From Synergistaceae bacterium (GTDB taxonomy: Bacteria; Synergistota; Synergistia; Synergistales; Aminobacteriaceae): a stretch of 48,905 nt of DNA. Both the position numbers and the translations under genes were made by a program. Each line of letters starts with the position of its first letter. Within the stretch, counting starts at the first letter, position 1. The stretch is taken from positions 1-48,905 of the forward strand of contig JAFSJJ010000023.1 of NCBI GenBank assembly GCA_017439345.1, in the 5' to 3' direction. Shown in pieces: positions 8,536 to 15,983 of the stretch. The notes beneath the pieces were generated by a model that saw nothing but the letters and a program-made list of their open reading frames with translations, did no database searches and was not told the origin of the DNA.

Positions 8536-8820
8536 ATGCCTGAAAATAATAATAATCAACGTGAAAAGGCTGTAGCTGTCAAATATGATAATAAGCAGAT
8601 GCGCGCTCCTCAAGTTGTTGCTAAGGGTGAAGGCTTCATAGCCCGTAAAATTGTCGAACGTGCAATTGAAGCCGATGTTCCCATTGTTGAAGATGCTGCC
8701 CTTGTATCGGCTTTAATATCGCTTGAGCTCGGTGAAGAAATTCCAGCAGAATTATATGAAGTCGTAGCAAGAGTCTTAGCTTGGGTCTACAAACTCGACA
8801 AAGAGGCAGGTTCACGATAA
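8536..8820 (+). CDS. FlhB C-terminal domain homologue (YlqH/FlhX type)
   Basis: A 94-residue soluble protein matching only the cytoplasmic substrate-switch part of FlhB/YscU. AVAVKYDNKQMRAPQVVAKG corresponds to the strand region after the NPTH cleavage site, followed by ARKIVERAIEADVPIVED and a helical end, VYKLDKEAGSR. No membrane segments and no NPTH autocleavage motif are present. It is preceded by a good ribosome site (AGGAGA) and forms a pair with the FliK-like gene upstream. Such stand-alone domains are known (B. subtilis YlqH) but their function is unsettled. Confidence 0.8.
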   Translation: MPENNNNQREKAVAVKYDNKQMRAPQVVAKGEGFIARKIVERAIEADVPIVEDAALVSALISLELGEEIPAELYEVVARVLAWVYKLDKEAGSR

Positions 8821-9221
8821 TTAATAATCTTGACTCTAATTTACTTGGCCGGAGCAGTGAAGATTTAGCAGCAAATTATATATTATCTCTGGGATGGCCT
8901 ATACTTGCACGCAACGTTAAGAATCAATACGGTGAACTTGACATCATAGCGATTGACTCGAAATCTAATCCCGAAGAGCTTGTTATTATCGAAGTCAGGG
9001 CGCGTACTACAGGAAAGATTCAATCAGCAATAGACTCAATAGGGCCTCACAAGCTGCGCACACTCATAAAGGCTGGCCGTGAAGTTGTGAACCTGCTTAA
9101 CTGGTCAGGTTTCTGGCGGATTGACGTAGCGGGAATAACTTTTCATGACAAGAATGATTTGACTAACTGGACTCTTGAACACGTTCGAGACATTACAGCC
9201 GGGATGAATTTGCTATCGTAA
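8781..9221 (+). CDS. YraN family (UPF0102) nuclease-fold protein
   Basis: A 146-residue protein of the UPF0102 family, which has the fold of Holliday-junction resolvases and PD-(D/E)xK nucleases. Seen here: GRSSEDLAANYI at the start, the GELDIIAID strand with conserved Glu/Asp, and IIEVRARTT, where the usual ExK reads ExR (Glu71, Arg73). The start is uncertain. TTG 8781 overlaps the FlhB-like gene by 40 nt, and no ATG or GTG lies before the conserved block, so the true start may be shorter and non-standard. Its stop is only nine bases from the stop of the convergent restriction gene, with no terminator between them. Confidence 0.8.
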   Translation: MGLQTRQRGRFTIINNLDSNLLGRSSEDLAANYILSLGWPILARNVKNQYGELDIIAIDSKSNPEELVIIEVRARTTGKIQSAIDSIGPHKLRTLIKAGREVVNLLNWSGFWRIDVAGITFHDKNDLTNWTLEHVRDITAGMNLLS

Positions 9222-9230
9222 ATAAAATGA

Positions 9231-10097
9231 TCAGCTGCATGGAATATCTAGTTCATTAAGTATTTTTATAAAGTCATTAAGCGAGTTATTATTATTTCTC
9301 AACATTAAATATTTTACGCTCCGTTCTTCAAGCTGTCTGCAATTCTGTTCGCTCAGTGTGTCAGCTATAAATATATCAGAGTCCCTTGCAAAAACAGCAT
9401 CAGCACTTTCGGGATTGCCTTTGCCCATTAATTTCACTTCAACGCGGTAAATCCTGCCCTGCCTGCTGATTAATTTATAATCTGTTTCTCTGTCATATGC
9501 CAAATTTTTATTTTGCCTGAACGGTGTATTATCTATATTTTCATTAGGGACTCCTGCCAGCCTGCACAGTTCATCAACAAGAGGCTTCTCGACCCTTTTG
9601 CCTATAGTACTCCATGCTCCGCCCCTGATCTGCAATTTTTTCGTTGCAAGGGCATTTATTACTAACATACTTTCAGTTAAAGAAAGTTCTACTGTTACAC
9701 CGTTATATTTAATTTGTATAGTTACTGCCAGGCCGTCTTCTGAGTCCTTTTCGAGTTCAGATAGAATATTACATAAATAATCAAAATTATTGCGTGCTGC
9801 GTCTAACATGATGTTTTTTGATGAAGTTCCGTAAGTATTCATTACTGTCTTCTTGTTAAGTCCTGCATAAATAATCGACTCGTCCGGTGTGAATGCGTCT
9901 GAGTCTATAAAATATTCGCGGTACCAGTTAAGATTTATTTCACGGGAATCAAATTTTGCCCTGACGATCTGCTTGAAAAATTCAATGCTGAAGTCAAAAA
10001 ATATATTATTTACATAGTTAATTATCTCATCACGGTAATCAAAGCCCGATAGTAATTTGCTGACTGTATTTCTTATTGTCTCTTCCCCGAACGTCAT
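9231..10097 (-). CDS. Type II restriction endonuclease, probably CfrBI-like
   Basis: A 288-residue protein encoded directly after, and overlapping by 59 nt, a DNA methyltransferase, which is the usual layout of a type II restriction-modification pair. The C-terminal part carries a PD-(D/E)xK-like core: Asp206 in RETDYK, then the strand VEVKLMGKGNPESAD with Glu220 and Lys222, followed by FARDSDIFIADTLSEQN. I recall this arrangement, with a long C-terminal tail after ExK, from the CfrBI family (recognises CCWWGG). That assignment is by memory of the family and should be treated as tentative. The start ATG has a GTGAGG site 12 nt upstream inside the methylase gene. The gene looks intact. Confidence 0.65.
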   Translation of the reverse strand: MTFGEETIRNTVSKLLSGFDYRDEIINYVNNIFFDFSIEFFKQIVRAKFDSREINLNWYREYFIDSDAFTPDESIIYAGLNKKTVMNTYGTSSKNIMLDAARNNFDYLCNILSELEKDSEDGLAVTIQIKYNGVTVELSLTESMLVINALATKKLQIRGGAWSTIGKRVEKPLVDELCRLAGVPNENIDNTPFRQNKNLAYDRETDYKLISRQGRIYRVEVKLMGKGNPESADAVFARDSDIFIADTLSEQNCRQLEERSVKYLMLRNNNNSLNDFIKILNELDIPCS

Positions 10098-11235
10098 AAT
10101 AGCCTAAAGCCTCACTTTCTATAATTTCTGCGTACTTGTCGTTTATTTCGCATAAAACAGGAATTCGTCCCATTCTCCTTGCAACCCGTCCTAATGTCCC
10201 GGAGCCTGCAAAAGGGTCAAGCACCGAATCGCCTTCAAATGAGTAATATTTTAATATTCTCCTGCATAATTCTTCAGGAAACACTGCCGGATGATTCTTA
10301 TCTGATTTAGGGGCAATGTACCAGCAGTTAGACGAGTCTATTTCTTCGCCGTCGTGTTTGTCATAAGATTTATATTCTTTCATGTTCCTGTCAAGCAAAA
10401 AATTGCATTCACTGCGATAAATCATAATGCTTTCTGTTATGCAGTTCGGTTTGTATGACAAAGGCTTTCTGGTCTGTCTGTAGCCGCTGACTCTGTCCGG
10501 GACTGAAGGTTCAGGTTTAATCCATATAATCTCGTCAATGAAATAAAATCCTGCTTCAGTTAATATCCTGTGAAAATCAAAATGTATAGGGTATCTAATG
10601 CTCTCGAACTCGCGGCCGGGTCTCTTTGTGATGACTGGCGAAACGTTGATAATTATGAATCTGCCTTCTTCAAGGACTCTTCTGCACGAAATCAATATTT
10701 CTTTCATTCGGGATAAATACTCGCTGTAAGAATTATAATCAGAATATTCACGGGCATTATAATATGGCGGTGAAGTAAATATTAACTGTATTGAATTATC
10801 CGGAAGCTGCTTGAGGGTCTCCCGGCTGTCTCCTACTAGTAAAAGGGGTTCTGCAATTCTCTGATCGCTTGTTGACTCGTGTCCGCTCTGTCTGTAAATA
10901 TAGTAATCATGCATTTTGTCTATAATCTCGTTGTGATAAAAATTTTTGATTCTCAGGCCGAGTTCATGAAATTTTTTATCTTCACGGCTCTTGTATAAAC
11001 ACGTTCTGAACATCTGATATATTAATTCCATGTGATTGGCTTTATTGAAGGCTTCACGAGTCAGAAAACTATAAATTTTATCGTTATCGTTCTGCCTGCC
11101 TATTGACGAGACAACTTCGCGCTTTATATCAATTGGTAAATTCAAATTCTCTCTGAATATTCGCAGAAGTTTATCAAGATTCTCCGGAGTCCTTTCTTTT
11201 CCCAGTGCTTTTATATATTCAAGAGTGTATGCCAA
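10039..11235 (-). CDS. DNA methyltransferase (beta-type, TSPPY; likely N4-cytosine), type II R-M
   Basis: A 398-residue methyltransferase. After about 130 helical residues comes the catalytic motif IV TSPPYYNAREYS, then a target-recognition middle region, and near the C-terminus the SAM motif DPFAGSGTLGRVARRMG. This motif IV-before-motif I order is the beta class, and TSPPY is typical of N4-cytosine enzymes. I choose TTG 11235 as start because GAGGGG lies eight bases upstream, rather than a longer frame that would reach 77 nt into cobJ. It overlaps the end of cobJ by 17 nt and the endonuclease by 59 nt, so the whole pair is translated from the topA-trmFO-cobJ transcript. Confidence 0.82.
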   Translation of the reverse strand: MAYTLEYIKALGKERTPENLDKLLRIFRENLNLPIDIKREVVSSIGRQNDNDKIYSFLTREAFNKANHMELIYQMFRTCLYKSREDKKFHELGLRIKNFYHNEIIDKMHDYYIYRQSGHESTSDQRIAEPLLLVGDSRETLKQLPDNSIQLIFTSPPYYNAREYSDYNSYSEYLSRMKEILISCRRVLEEGRFIIINVSPVITKRPGREFESIRYPIHFDFHRILTEAGFYFIDEIIWIKPEPSVPDRVSGYRQTRKPLSYKPNCITESIMIYRSECNFLLDRNMKEYKSYDKHDGEEIDSSNCWYIAPKSDKNHPAVFPEELCRRILKYYSFEGDSVLDPFAGSGTLGRVARRMGRIPVLCEINDKYAEIIESEALGYYDVRGRDNKKYSQQITIGL

Positions 11236-11956
11236 GTTTATAACCCCTCGATGTAATAATTTTCCCGTCAAGAATATAACTTTGCGAGTTGCCAATAATA
11301 ACAGTGCATGACATATCGATTAAATCACACTCTTGAATTTCTTTAAGAGTCATAACTTGAGAGATTTCTCCCTCACGATTGATATTCTTCACGAAACCTG
11401 AAGGAGTCTCCGGTGATTTATACTCGAGCATAATTTTGCAGGCTTTAATAAAATTTTCCGGTCTATGATGACTCGCAGGATTATAGAGACATATAACAAA
11501 GTCCCCTTCACATGCCTTGATTAATCGCTTCTTAATAACGTCCCACGGAGTCAATAAGTCGCTCAGGCTTATATTAACATAGTCATTCATTAGAGGCGCG
11601 CCAAGAATCGCAGCACATGAATTCGCAGCAGTGATACCAGCAATAATTTTCACGTCAACGCCGGAACCTGAAGCTATCTCCAGCATCAACCCCGCCATTC
11701 CGTAGACACCTGAGTCACCGCTTGAGATTAACGCAATATCTTTGTTTAATTCACGCGAAATTTTCAGGACTTCCTGACAGCGCAATACTTCGGACTTCAT
11801 AGGAAATGAAAGAAAGTTTTTGCCCGGTAAGAATTTTTTCACTAGGTCAATATAATTCTTGTAGCCTGCAATGATCTCGCAAGACTTCAACGCTTCGAGT
11901 GCCTGAGGGGTAACCATGTCTTCACTGCCCGGGCCTATGCCTATAACGTAAATCAT
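11219..11956 (-). CDS. cobJ: Precorrin-3B C17-methyltransferase
   Basis: A 245-residue SAM-dependent methyltransferase of cobalamin (corrin ring) biosynthesis, which contracts the ring by methylating C17 (CobJ/CbiH). Seen: the N-terminal MIYVIGIGPGSEDMVTPQA, GYKNYIDLV, the SSGDSGVYGMAG loop and ICLYNPASHHRPENF, all standard for this branch of the tetrapyrrole methylases. It is the only corrin gene in the window. It overlaps trmFO by 4 nt (ATGA), so it is co-translated with a tRNA-modification gene rather than with other cob/cbi genes. The rest of the pathway would have to lie elsewhere in the genome. Confidence 0.92.
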   Translation of the reverse strand: MIYVIGIGPGSEDMVTPQALEALKSCEIIAGYKNYIDLVKKFLPGKNFLSFPMKSEVLRCQEVLKISRELNKDIALISSGDSGVYGMAGLMLEIASGSGVDVKIIAGITAANSCAAILGAPLMNDYVNISLSDLLTPWDVIKKRLIKACEGDFVICLYNPASHHRPENFIKACKIMLEYKSPETPSGFVKNINREGEISQVMTLKEIQECDLIDMSCTVIIGNSQSYILDGKIITSRGYKLGIHS

Positions 11957-13272
11957 GATGATATAGCCTCCATAAAATTCTTGAATGCATTAATTGCGTT
12001 GTCCCTGTGAATCTTCGCGCGATCCTGCTTACTCTTAATCTTGACTCTTATTTCAGGGAACAAGCCCAGATTTATATTCATTGGCTGAAAATGTTTTGCT
12101 TCTGTAGTGTTAAGATAATGCAAGAGTGAACCTATTGCGCTTTCACGAGGCCAAGTTAATAATTCTTTGCCTGCTAAGACTCGAGATGCGTTTATGCCTG
12201 AAACAAGTCCCATTGCTGTACTTTCCATGTAGCCTTCGACTCCTGTGATTTGACCTGCGAGAAAAATATTTTTGCGTTCACGAAGCCTCAAGAACTCATC
12301 TAGTACAACAGGAGCATTTACGCTTGTATTTCTGTGCATTACTCCAAGTCTTGCGAATTCAGCGTGTTCAAGTCCCGGAATCATCGAGAAGACTCTTTTC
12401 TGTTCTCCCCATTTGAGTCCCGTCTGGAAGCCTACGAGATTATATAACGTCCCGTCAAAGTTATCCTGTCTTAATTGGACTGCTGCGAAAGGTTCACGAC
12501 CTGTAACGGGATTTATCAAGCCTCTTGGTTTCATGGGGCCGAATCTGAGTGTGTCCCTGCCTCTCTCTGCTAGGGCTTCAACGGGCATACAGCCCTCAAA
12601 GTATTTATTGCGCTCGAAATCGTGAGGCAAATTGCGTTCTGCGTTAATCAATGCGTCATAGAATGCGTAATATTCATCTCGAGTCAACGGACAGTTAATA
12701 TAATCATCGCCCCTGCCGTAGCGTCCTGATATAAAAACTTTATTCATGTCAATAGAGTCTCTCATGACAACAGGAGCAACTGCATCATAGAAATATATTC
12801 TCTGGCCTGCTAAATCTTTTAACGAGTCTGCAAGTCTATCTGAAGTCAGTGGGCCTGAAGCAATTACCGCAAGTCCTGAGTCTGAGTCCGGAATGTGTGA
12901 ATATTCTTCGCGGATTAATTTTATATTAGGGTGTGAAGTTATTTTGCGTGTTACTAATTCCGAGAATTTATCGCGGTCGACTGCTAAAGCACCTCCTGCC
13001 GGGACTCGTGATTCTCTTGCACAGGATAATATAAGAGAATCTGCGAGTTCAAGCTCTTCTTTCAAGATACCTGCTGCCGAGACTCTTTCATTCTTGTTCT
13101 CAGAGCCAAGAGAGTTACTGCAAACTATTTCAGCAAGCAAGCCCGTCTTATGAGCAGGAGTTAATAAAGCCGGCCTCATCTCGTAAAGACTCACTGTGAA
13201 GCCGTTATTTGCGATTTGCCATGAGGACTCGCATCCTGCAAGCCCTGCACCGATAATTTTTATATCACTCAT
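11953..13272 (-). CDS. trmFO: Methylenetetrahydrofolate-tRNA-(uracil-5-)-methyltransferase TrmFO
   Basis: A 439-residue folate- and FAD-dependent enzyme that makes 5-methyluridine at position 54 in the tRNA T loop. The FAD-binding start IIGAGLAGCESSWQIA, the EMRP motif, CSNSLGS and the C-terminal QITGVEGYMESTAMGL are all present. I chose ATG 13272 because it opens directly into the dinucleotide fold. The open frame runs 61 codons further into topA but without family similarity. It overlaps topA by 8 nt. The topA-trmFO order is conserved in Firmicutes and relatives. The T-loop substrate is of interest because a tRNA-mimicking RNA with an intact T loop is encoded 28 kb away. Confidence 0.95.
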   Translation of the reverse strand: MSDIKIIGAGLAGCESSWQIANNGFTVSLYEMRPALLTPAHKTGLLAEIVCSNSLGSENKNERVSAAGILKEELELADSLILSCARESRVPAGGALAVDRDKFSELVTRKITSHPNIKLIREEYSHIPDSDSGLAVIASGPLTSDRLADSLKDLAGQRIYFYDAVAPVVMRDSIDMNKVFISGRYGRGDDYINCPLTRDEYYAFYDALINAERNLPHDFERNKYFEGCMPVEALAERGRDTLRFGPMKPRGLINPVTGREPFAAVQLRQDNFDGTLYNLVGFQTGLKWGEQKRVFSMIPGLEHAEFARLGVMHRNTSVNAPVVLDEFLRLRERKNIFLAGQITGVEGYMESTAMGLVSGINASRVLAGKELLTWPRESAIGSLLHYLNTTEAKHFQPMNINLGLFPEIRVKIKSKQDRAKIHRDNAINAFKNFMEAISS

Positions 13273-15511
13273 TAGATTCTGACTCAGCTTTGTATTTACA
13301 CTTAGCACAAAATATAGTCGATCCCCGCTTGTATAACTCTTCTCCGCATTCGGGACACTTCTCGCCGGCCGGTCTGTTCCATGCAACGTAATCGCATTCA
13401 GGATAACGCGAACACCCGTAAAAAGTCCTGCCGTTTTTGCTTTTACGTTTGACAATGTCGCCCTCTCCGCACTTGGGACACTTTACACCGATTGTGCTTA
13501 ATATAGGCTTTGTGTAATTGCATTTCGGATAATTAGAACACGCTATGAACTCCCCGAATCTCCCTCGCTTCTTGACTAAATCATGACCGCAGTCAGGGCA
13601 TTTTTCGCCTATTGGTTCAGGTTCAGGCAGAGGCACTCTCGGAGCTGACTGGGCTTCTTCTAAAGTGTTCGAGAACTCTCCCCAGAACTCGCTTACTACA
13701 TCGAGCCACTTTCTTTCAGCTTCTTCTACTTCATCGAGTTCCTTTTCCATTTGAGCCGTAAATCCTGCGTCAACGATTGAAGATAAATCCTTCCTGTTGA
13801 AGTACTGCGCCAGGAATTCATCGACAATCAGGCCAAGTGCTGTAGGATAAAATCTTTTCTCCTCGTTCTTCTCGATATAGTCCCGTGATTCAAGAGTCCC
13901 TGCTATAGTCGCATATGTTGAAGGCCGTCCGACTCCGTTTTCTTCAAGAGTCTTAATCAATCCTGCTTCAGAGTATCTTGCAGGCGGTTTCGTGAATTTC
14001 TGTTCTTGAGATACTTCAATGAGCCTTAACATTTCGCCCTCATTAATCTTTGCTAACTCGCTGCCCTTGAGTTCCAGAGGCCATAATTTGCTCCAGCCGT
14101 CAAATATTAAAGTTTCGCCCTCCTGCTTTAAGCTCACTCGTCCTGCATCTGCCTTGAGAGTCGCTTTTGCCGTTACAGCAGGAGTCATCTGTGAAGCTGT
14201 GAATCTGTTCCATATGAGCGAATATAATCTATGCTGTTCAGGTGTCAATACATCGCGCATTTTGTCAGGAGTCAAGTTTATATCAGTAGGTCTTATAGCC
14301 TCGTGAGCGTCTTGAATCTTCACGTTCTTAGCTGTTGAGCCATAAGTGTTTGGAGTCTTCGGCAAATATTCAGGACTGTAATTAGCTTTGATAAATTCAC
14401 GGCATGACGTTAAAGCCTCCTGAGAGATTCTAAGGCTATCAGTTCTCATGTAAGTTATTAACCCTATATGACCGCGTCCCGGAATATTCAAGCCCTCATA
14501 TAACGCCTGAGCAATTCTCATAGTGTGAGCCGGCAGCATTCCCAATTTCCTCGAGGCTTCCTGCTGTAAAGTACTCGTTCTAAACGGTGCTGGTGCTGTG
14601 TGAGGACTGTCCTTGCTCTTGAATTCTCTTACGACAATATTATTTGCCTTGATCTCGTCAATGATTTCCTGTGCCTTCTCAGGAGTATTAATTAACAGAG
14701 GCAGATTATTTTTCATTAAGGTCTTGCCGTCAAGTTTGTATGCTCTGAGTTCGTAAATATTGCCTGATTCAGACTCAGACTTCGCAGTTATGACCCAGTA
14801 GGGATCAGGAATGAACTTCATGATTTCGCGTTCACGTTCGCAGATTAAATTTAACGCAACGGACTGGACTCGACCTGCTGAGAGACCATAACGAATCTTT
14901 TTCCAGAGCAAAGGACTCAAAGTGTAGCCTACGAGTCTGTCAAGAATTCTGCGCGCTTGCTGAGCTTCGACTTTATTAGAGTCAATATAGTCAGGATTCT
15001 TAACAGCTGCTTTGACTGCATTCTCTGTGATCTCGTAAAATCTGACTCTGCATTTTTCTGATAAGTCAACATGCAATAAATCTGCTAAGTGCCATGCTAT
15101 AGCCTCGCCTTCTCTGTCAGGGTCAGAAGCAAGCAATACATGTGATGAACTCTCAGCGAGCTTGAGCAATTCATTCTTGAGAGCAGCTTTGCCCTTAACG
15201 AGAATATATTCGGGTTCAAAGTCATGTTCAATGTCAATAGCGAGTCTGCTCTTGGGTAGATCGCGCATATGTCCTTTGCTTGATTTGACTATATAGCCGC
15301 GTCCTAACATGCTTGAGAGAGTCGCTGCCTTTGACGGAGACTCAACGATGATTAACACTTTGCCTTTACTGAGCGAGTCTTCAACGAGTTTAGCTGCTTT
15401 AGTCCTGGCCTTAGCAGTCTTTGTGCTTTTAGCTGCTGTCTTGGTCTTAGTTTTCGTGCCTTTAACTTCTTTAATTTCTTTATCTTTAACTGAAGATTTT
15501 TTCTCAGACAC
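13265..15511 (-). CDS. topA: DNA topoisomerase I
   Basis: A 748-residue type IA topoisomerase that relaxes negative supercoils. A Lys/Thr/Ala-rich tail (residues 1-40, possibly DNA-binding) precedes the Toprim domain with VLIIVESPSKA and SDPDREGE (Asp130, Asp132, Glu134). The active-site tyrosine lies in GLITYMRTDS (Tyr354). Three C-terminal four-cysteine zinc ribbons follow, the last with CPECGE and CAKCK. The start is GTG 15511. Its ribosome site is weak, and the frame stays open upstream with similar Lys/Ser-rich codons, so a slightly longer product from a non-standard start cannot be excluded. It heads the topA-trmFO-cobJ-methylase-endonuclease transcript. Confidence 0.95.
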   Translation of the reverse strand: MSEKKSSVKDKEIKEVKGTKTKTKTAAKSTKTAKARTKAAKLVEDSLSKGKVLIIVESPSKAATLSSMLGRGYIVKSSKGHMRDLPKSRLAIDIEHDFEPEYILVKGKAALKNELLKLAESSSHVLLASDPDREGEAIAWHLADLLHVDLSEKCRVRFYEITENAVKAAVKNPDYIDSNKVEAQQARRILDRLVGYTLSPLLWKKIRYGLSAGRVQSVALNLICEREREIMKFIPDPYWVITAKSESESGNIYELRAYKLDGKTLMKNNLPLLINTPEKAQEIIDEIKANNIVVREFKSKDSPHTAPAPFRTSTLQQEASRKLGMLPAHTMRIAQALYEGLNIPGRGHIGLITYMRTDSLRISQEALTSCREFIKANYSPEYLPKTPNTYGSTAKNVKIQDAHEAIRPTDINLTPDKMRDVLTPEQHRLYSLIWNRFTASQMTPAVTAKATLKADAGRVSLKQEGETLIFDGWSKLWPLELKGSELAKINEGEMLRLIEVSQEQKFTKPPARYSEAGLIKTLEENGVGRPSTYATIAGTLESRDYIEKNEEKRFYPTALGLIVDEFLAQYFNRKDLSSIVDAGFTAQMEKELDEVEEAERKWLDVVSEFWGEFSNTLEEAQSAPRVPLPEPEPIGEKCPDCGHDLVKKRGRFGEFIACSNYPKCNYTKPILSTIGVKCPKCGEGDIVKRKSKNGRTFYGCSRYPECDYVAWNRPAGEKCPECGEELYKRGSTIFCAKCKYKAESESNE

Positions 15512-15565
15512 GGATTTTTTCGACGATGGAATCGTAATTACCCCCGTAAATAAAAATTTTTAAAT

Positions 15566-15595
15566 ATTCTACAAATTTATATCACACATTATCAA
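15566..15595 (-). promoter_or_regulatory. Probable topA promoter
   Basis: On the minus strand TTGATA (15590-15595) and TAGAAT (15566-15571) are separated by 18 nt. Each matches five of six consensus bases for a housekeeping sigma factor. They lie about 55 nt upstream of the topA start. Confidence 0.55.
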
Positions 15596-15836
15596 GATAT
15601 AACGGCAAAAATTTTTTCTTGAGCTATAATATATACATAAAACTTTTCACATGAGACAAAAATAGATTACTAATACAATTACTAATACAATTAAGCAGAC
15701 TCTCAAGCCCTCATGACTGAATTAACATGATGACTCGATTATAATAAATCATCACGATTAAAGCGTTAAAGCATTCACGTCAATGCACCGACACTAATAC
15801 AAAATTTTATTAAAGCAAGAATGGAGGCTTTCTTTA
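15596..15836. other. Intergenic region between topA and the flagellin leader
   Basis: About 240 bases with no convincing gene. It is AT-rich and holds a perfect tandem 12-mer (15667-15690, listed separately), a further partial copy near 15791 (ACTAATACAAAA), and several TATAAT-like boxes on both strands that I cannot rank. The flagellin transcript presumably starts in or just after this stretch. Confidence 0.5.
15667..15690. repeat. Perfect tandem duplication of a 12-mer
   Basis: TTACTAATACAA occurs twice in direct succession. A second tandem pair with the same 12-nt period lies at 36346-36369, some 20 kb away in another intergenic region. The sequence is not palindromic. It could be a pair of regulator half-sites on about one helical turn, or a remnant of a mobile repeat. 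Confidence 0.85.
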
Positions 15837-15908
15837 ATGCACGTTAGCTATATTCACGAGATTAACTACGTAATTTGCATTAGGTTAGGGGGGGGGCAAG
15901 CTCTTTAG
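15837..15908 (+). CDS. Possible 23-residue leader peptide containing a G9 tract
   Basis: ATG 15837 lies nine bases after GGAGG, a better ribosome site than many genes here. The reading frame MHVSYIHEINY... includes three Gly codons made by the uninterrupted G9 tract (15888-15896) and stops at TAG 15906. If the tract lost one G or gained two, the frame would instead run to a TGA that overlaps the flagellin ATG (15984-15987). With ten Gs it would stop at 15913. No similarity is recognised. The gene call rests only on ribosome site and context, so it is speculative. Confidence 0.3.
   Translation: MHVSYIHEINYVICIRLGGGQAL
15888..15896 (+). repeat. Homopolymeric G9 tract upstream of flagellin
   Basis: Nine consecutive guanines, the longest G run in the window, lie 87 nt before the flagellin start in an otherwise AT-rich leader. 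Tracts of this length are known to be slippage-prone in phase-variable genes of other bacteria. Confidence 0.9.
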
Positions 15909-15983
15909 TGTAAAATTTTCGTCCTCTTATTCAATCCTGAGTCATGATTGCCGGTTAATAATAACTCAGGAGGCCGGGCAGTC

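Noticed and set aside
13273-13455. Longer TrmFO start inside topA
   Set aside because: The extra 61 residues lack similarity to the family and only mirror the topA zinc-ribbon coding sequence in another frame.
15911-15936. Sigma-28 type flagellar promoter (TAAAATTT ... TTCAATCC)
   Set aside because: The -35 half looks good but the -10 half matches only about three of eight consensus bases, so I do not list it as a feature.
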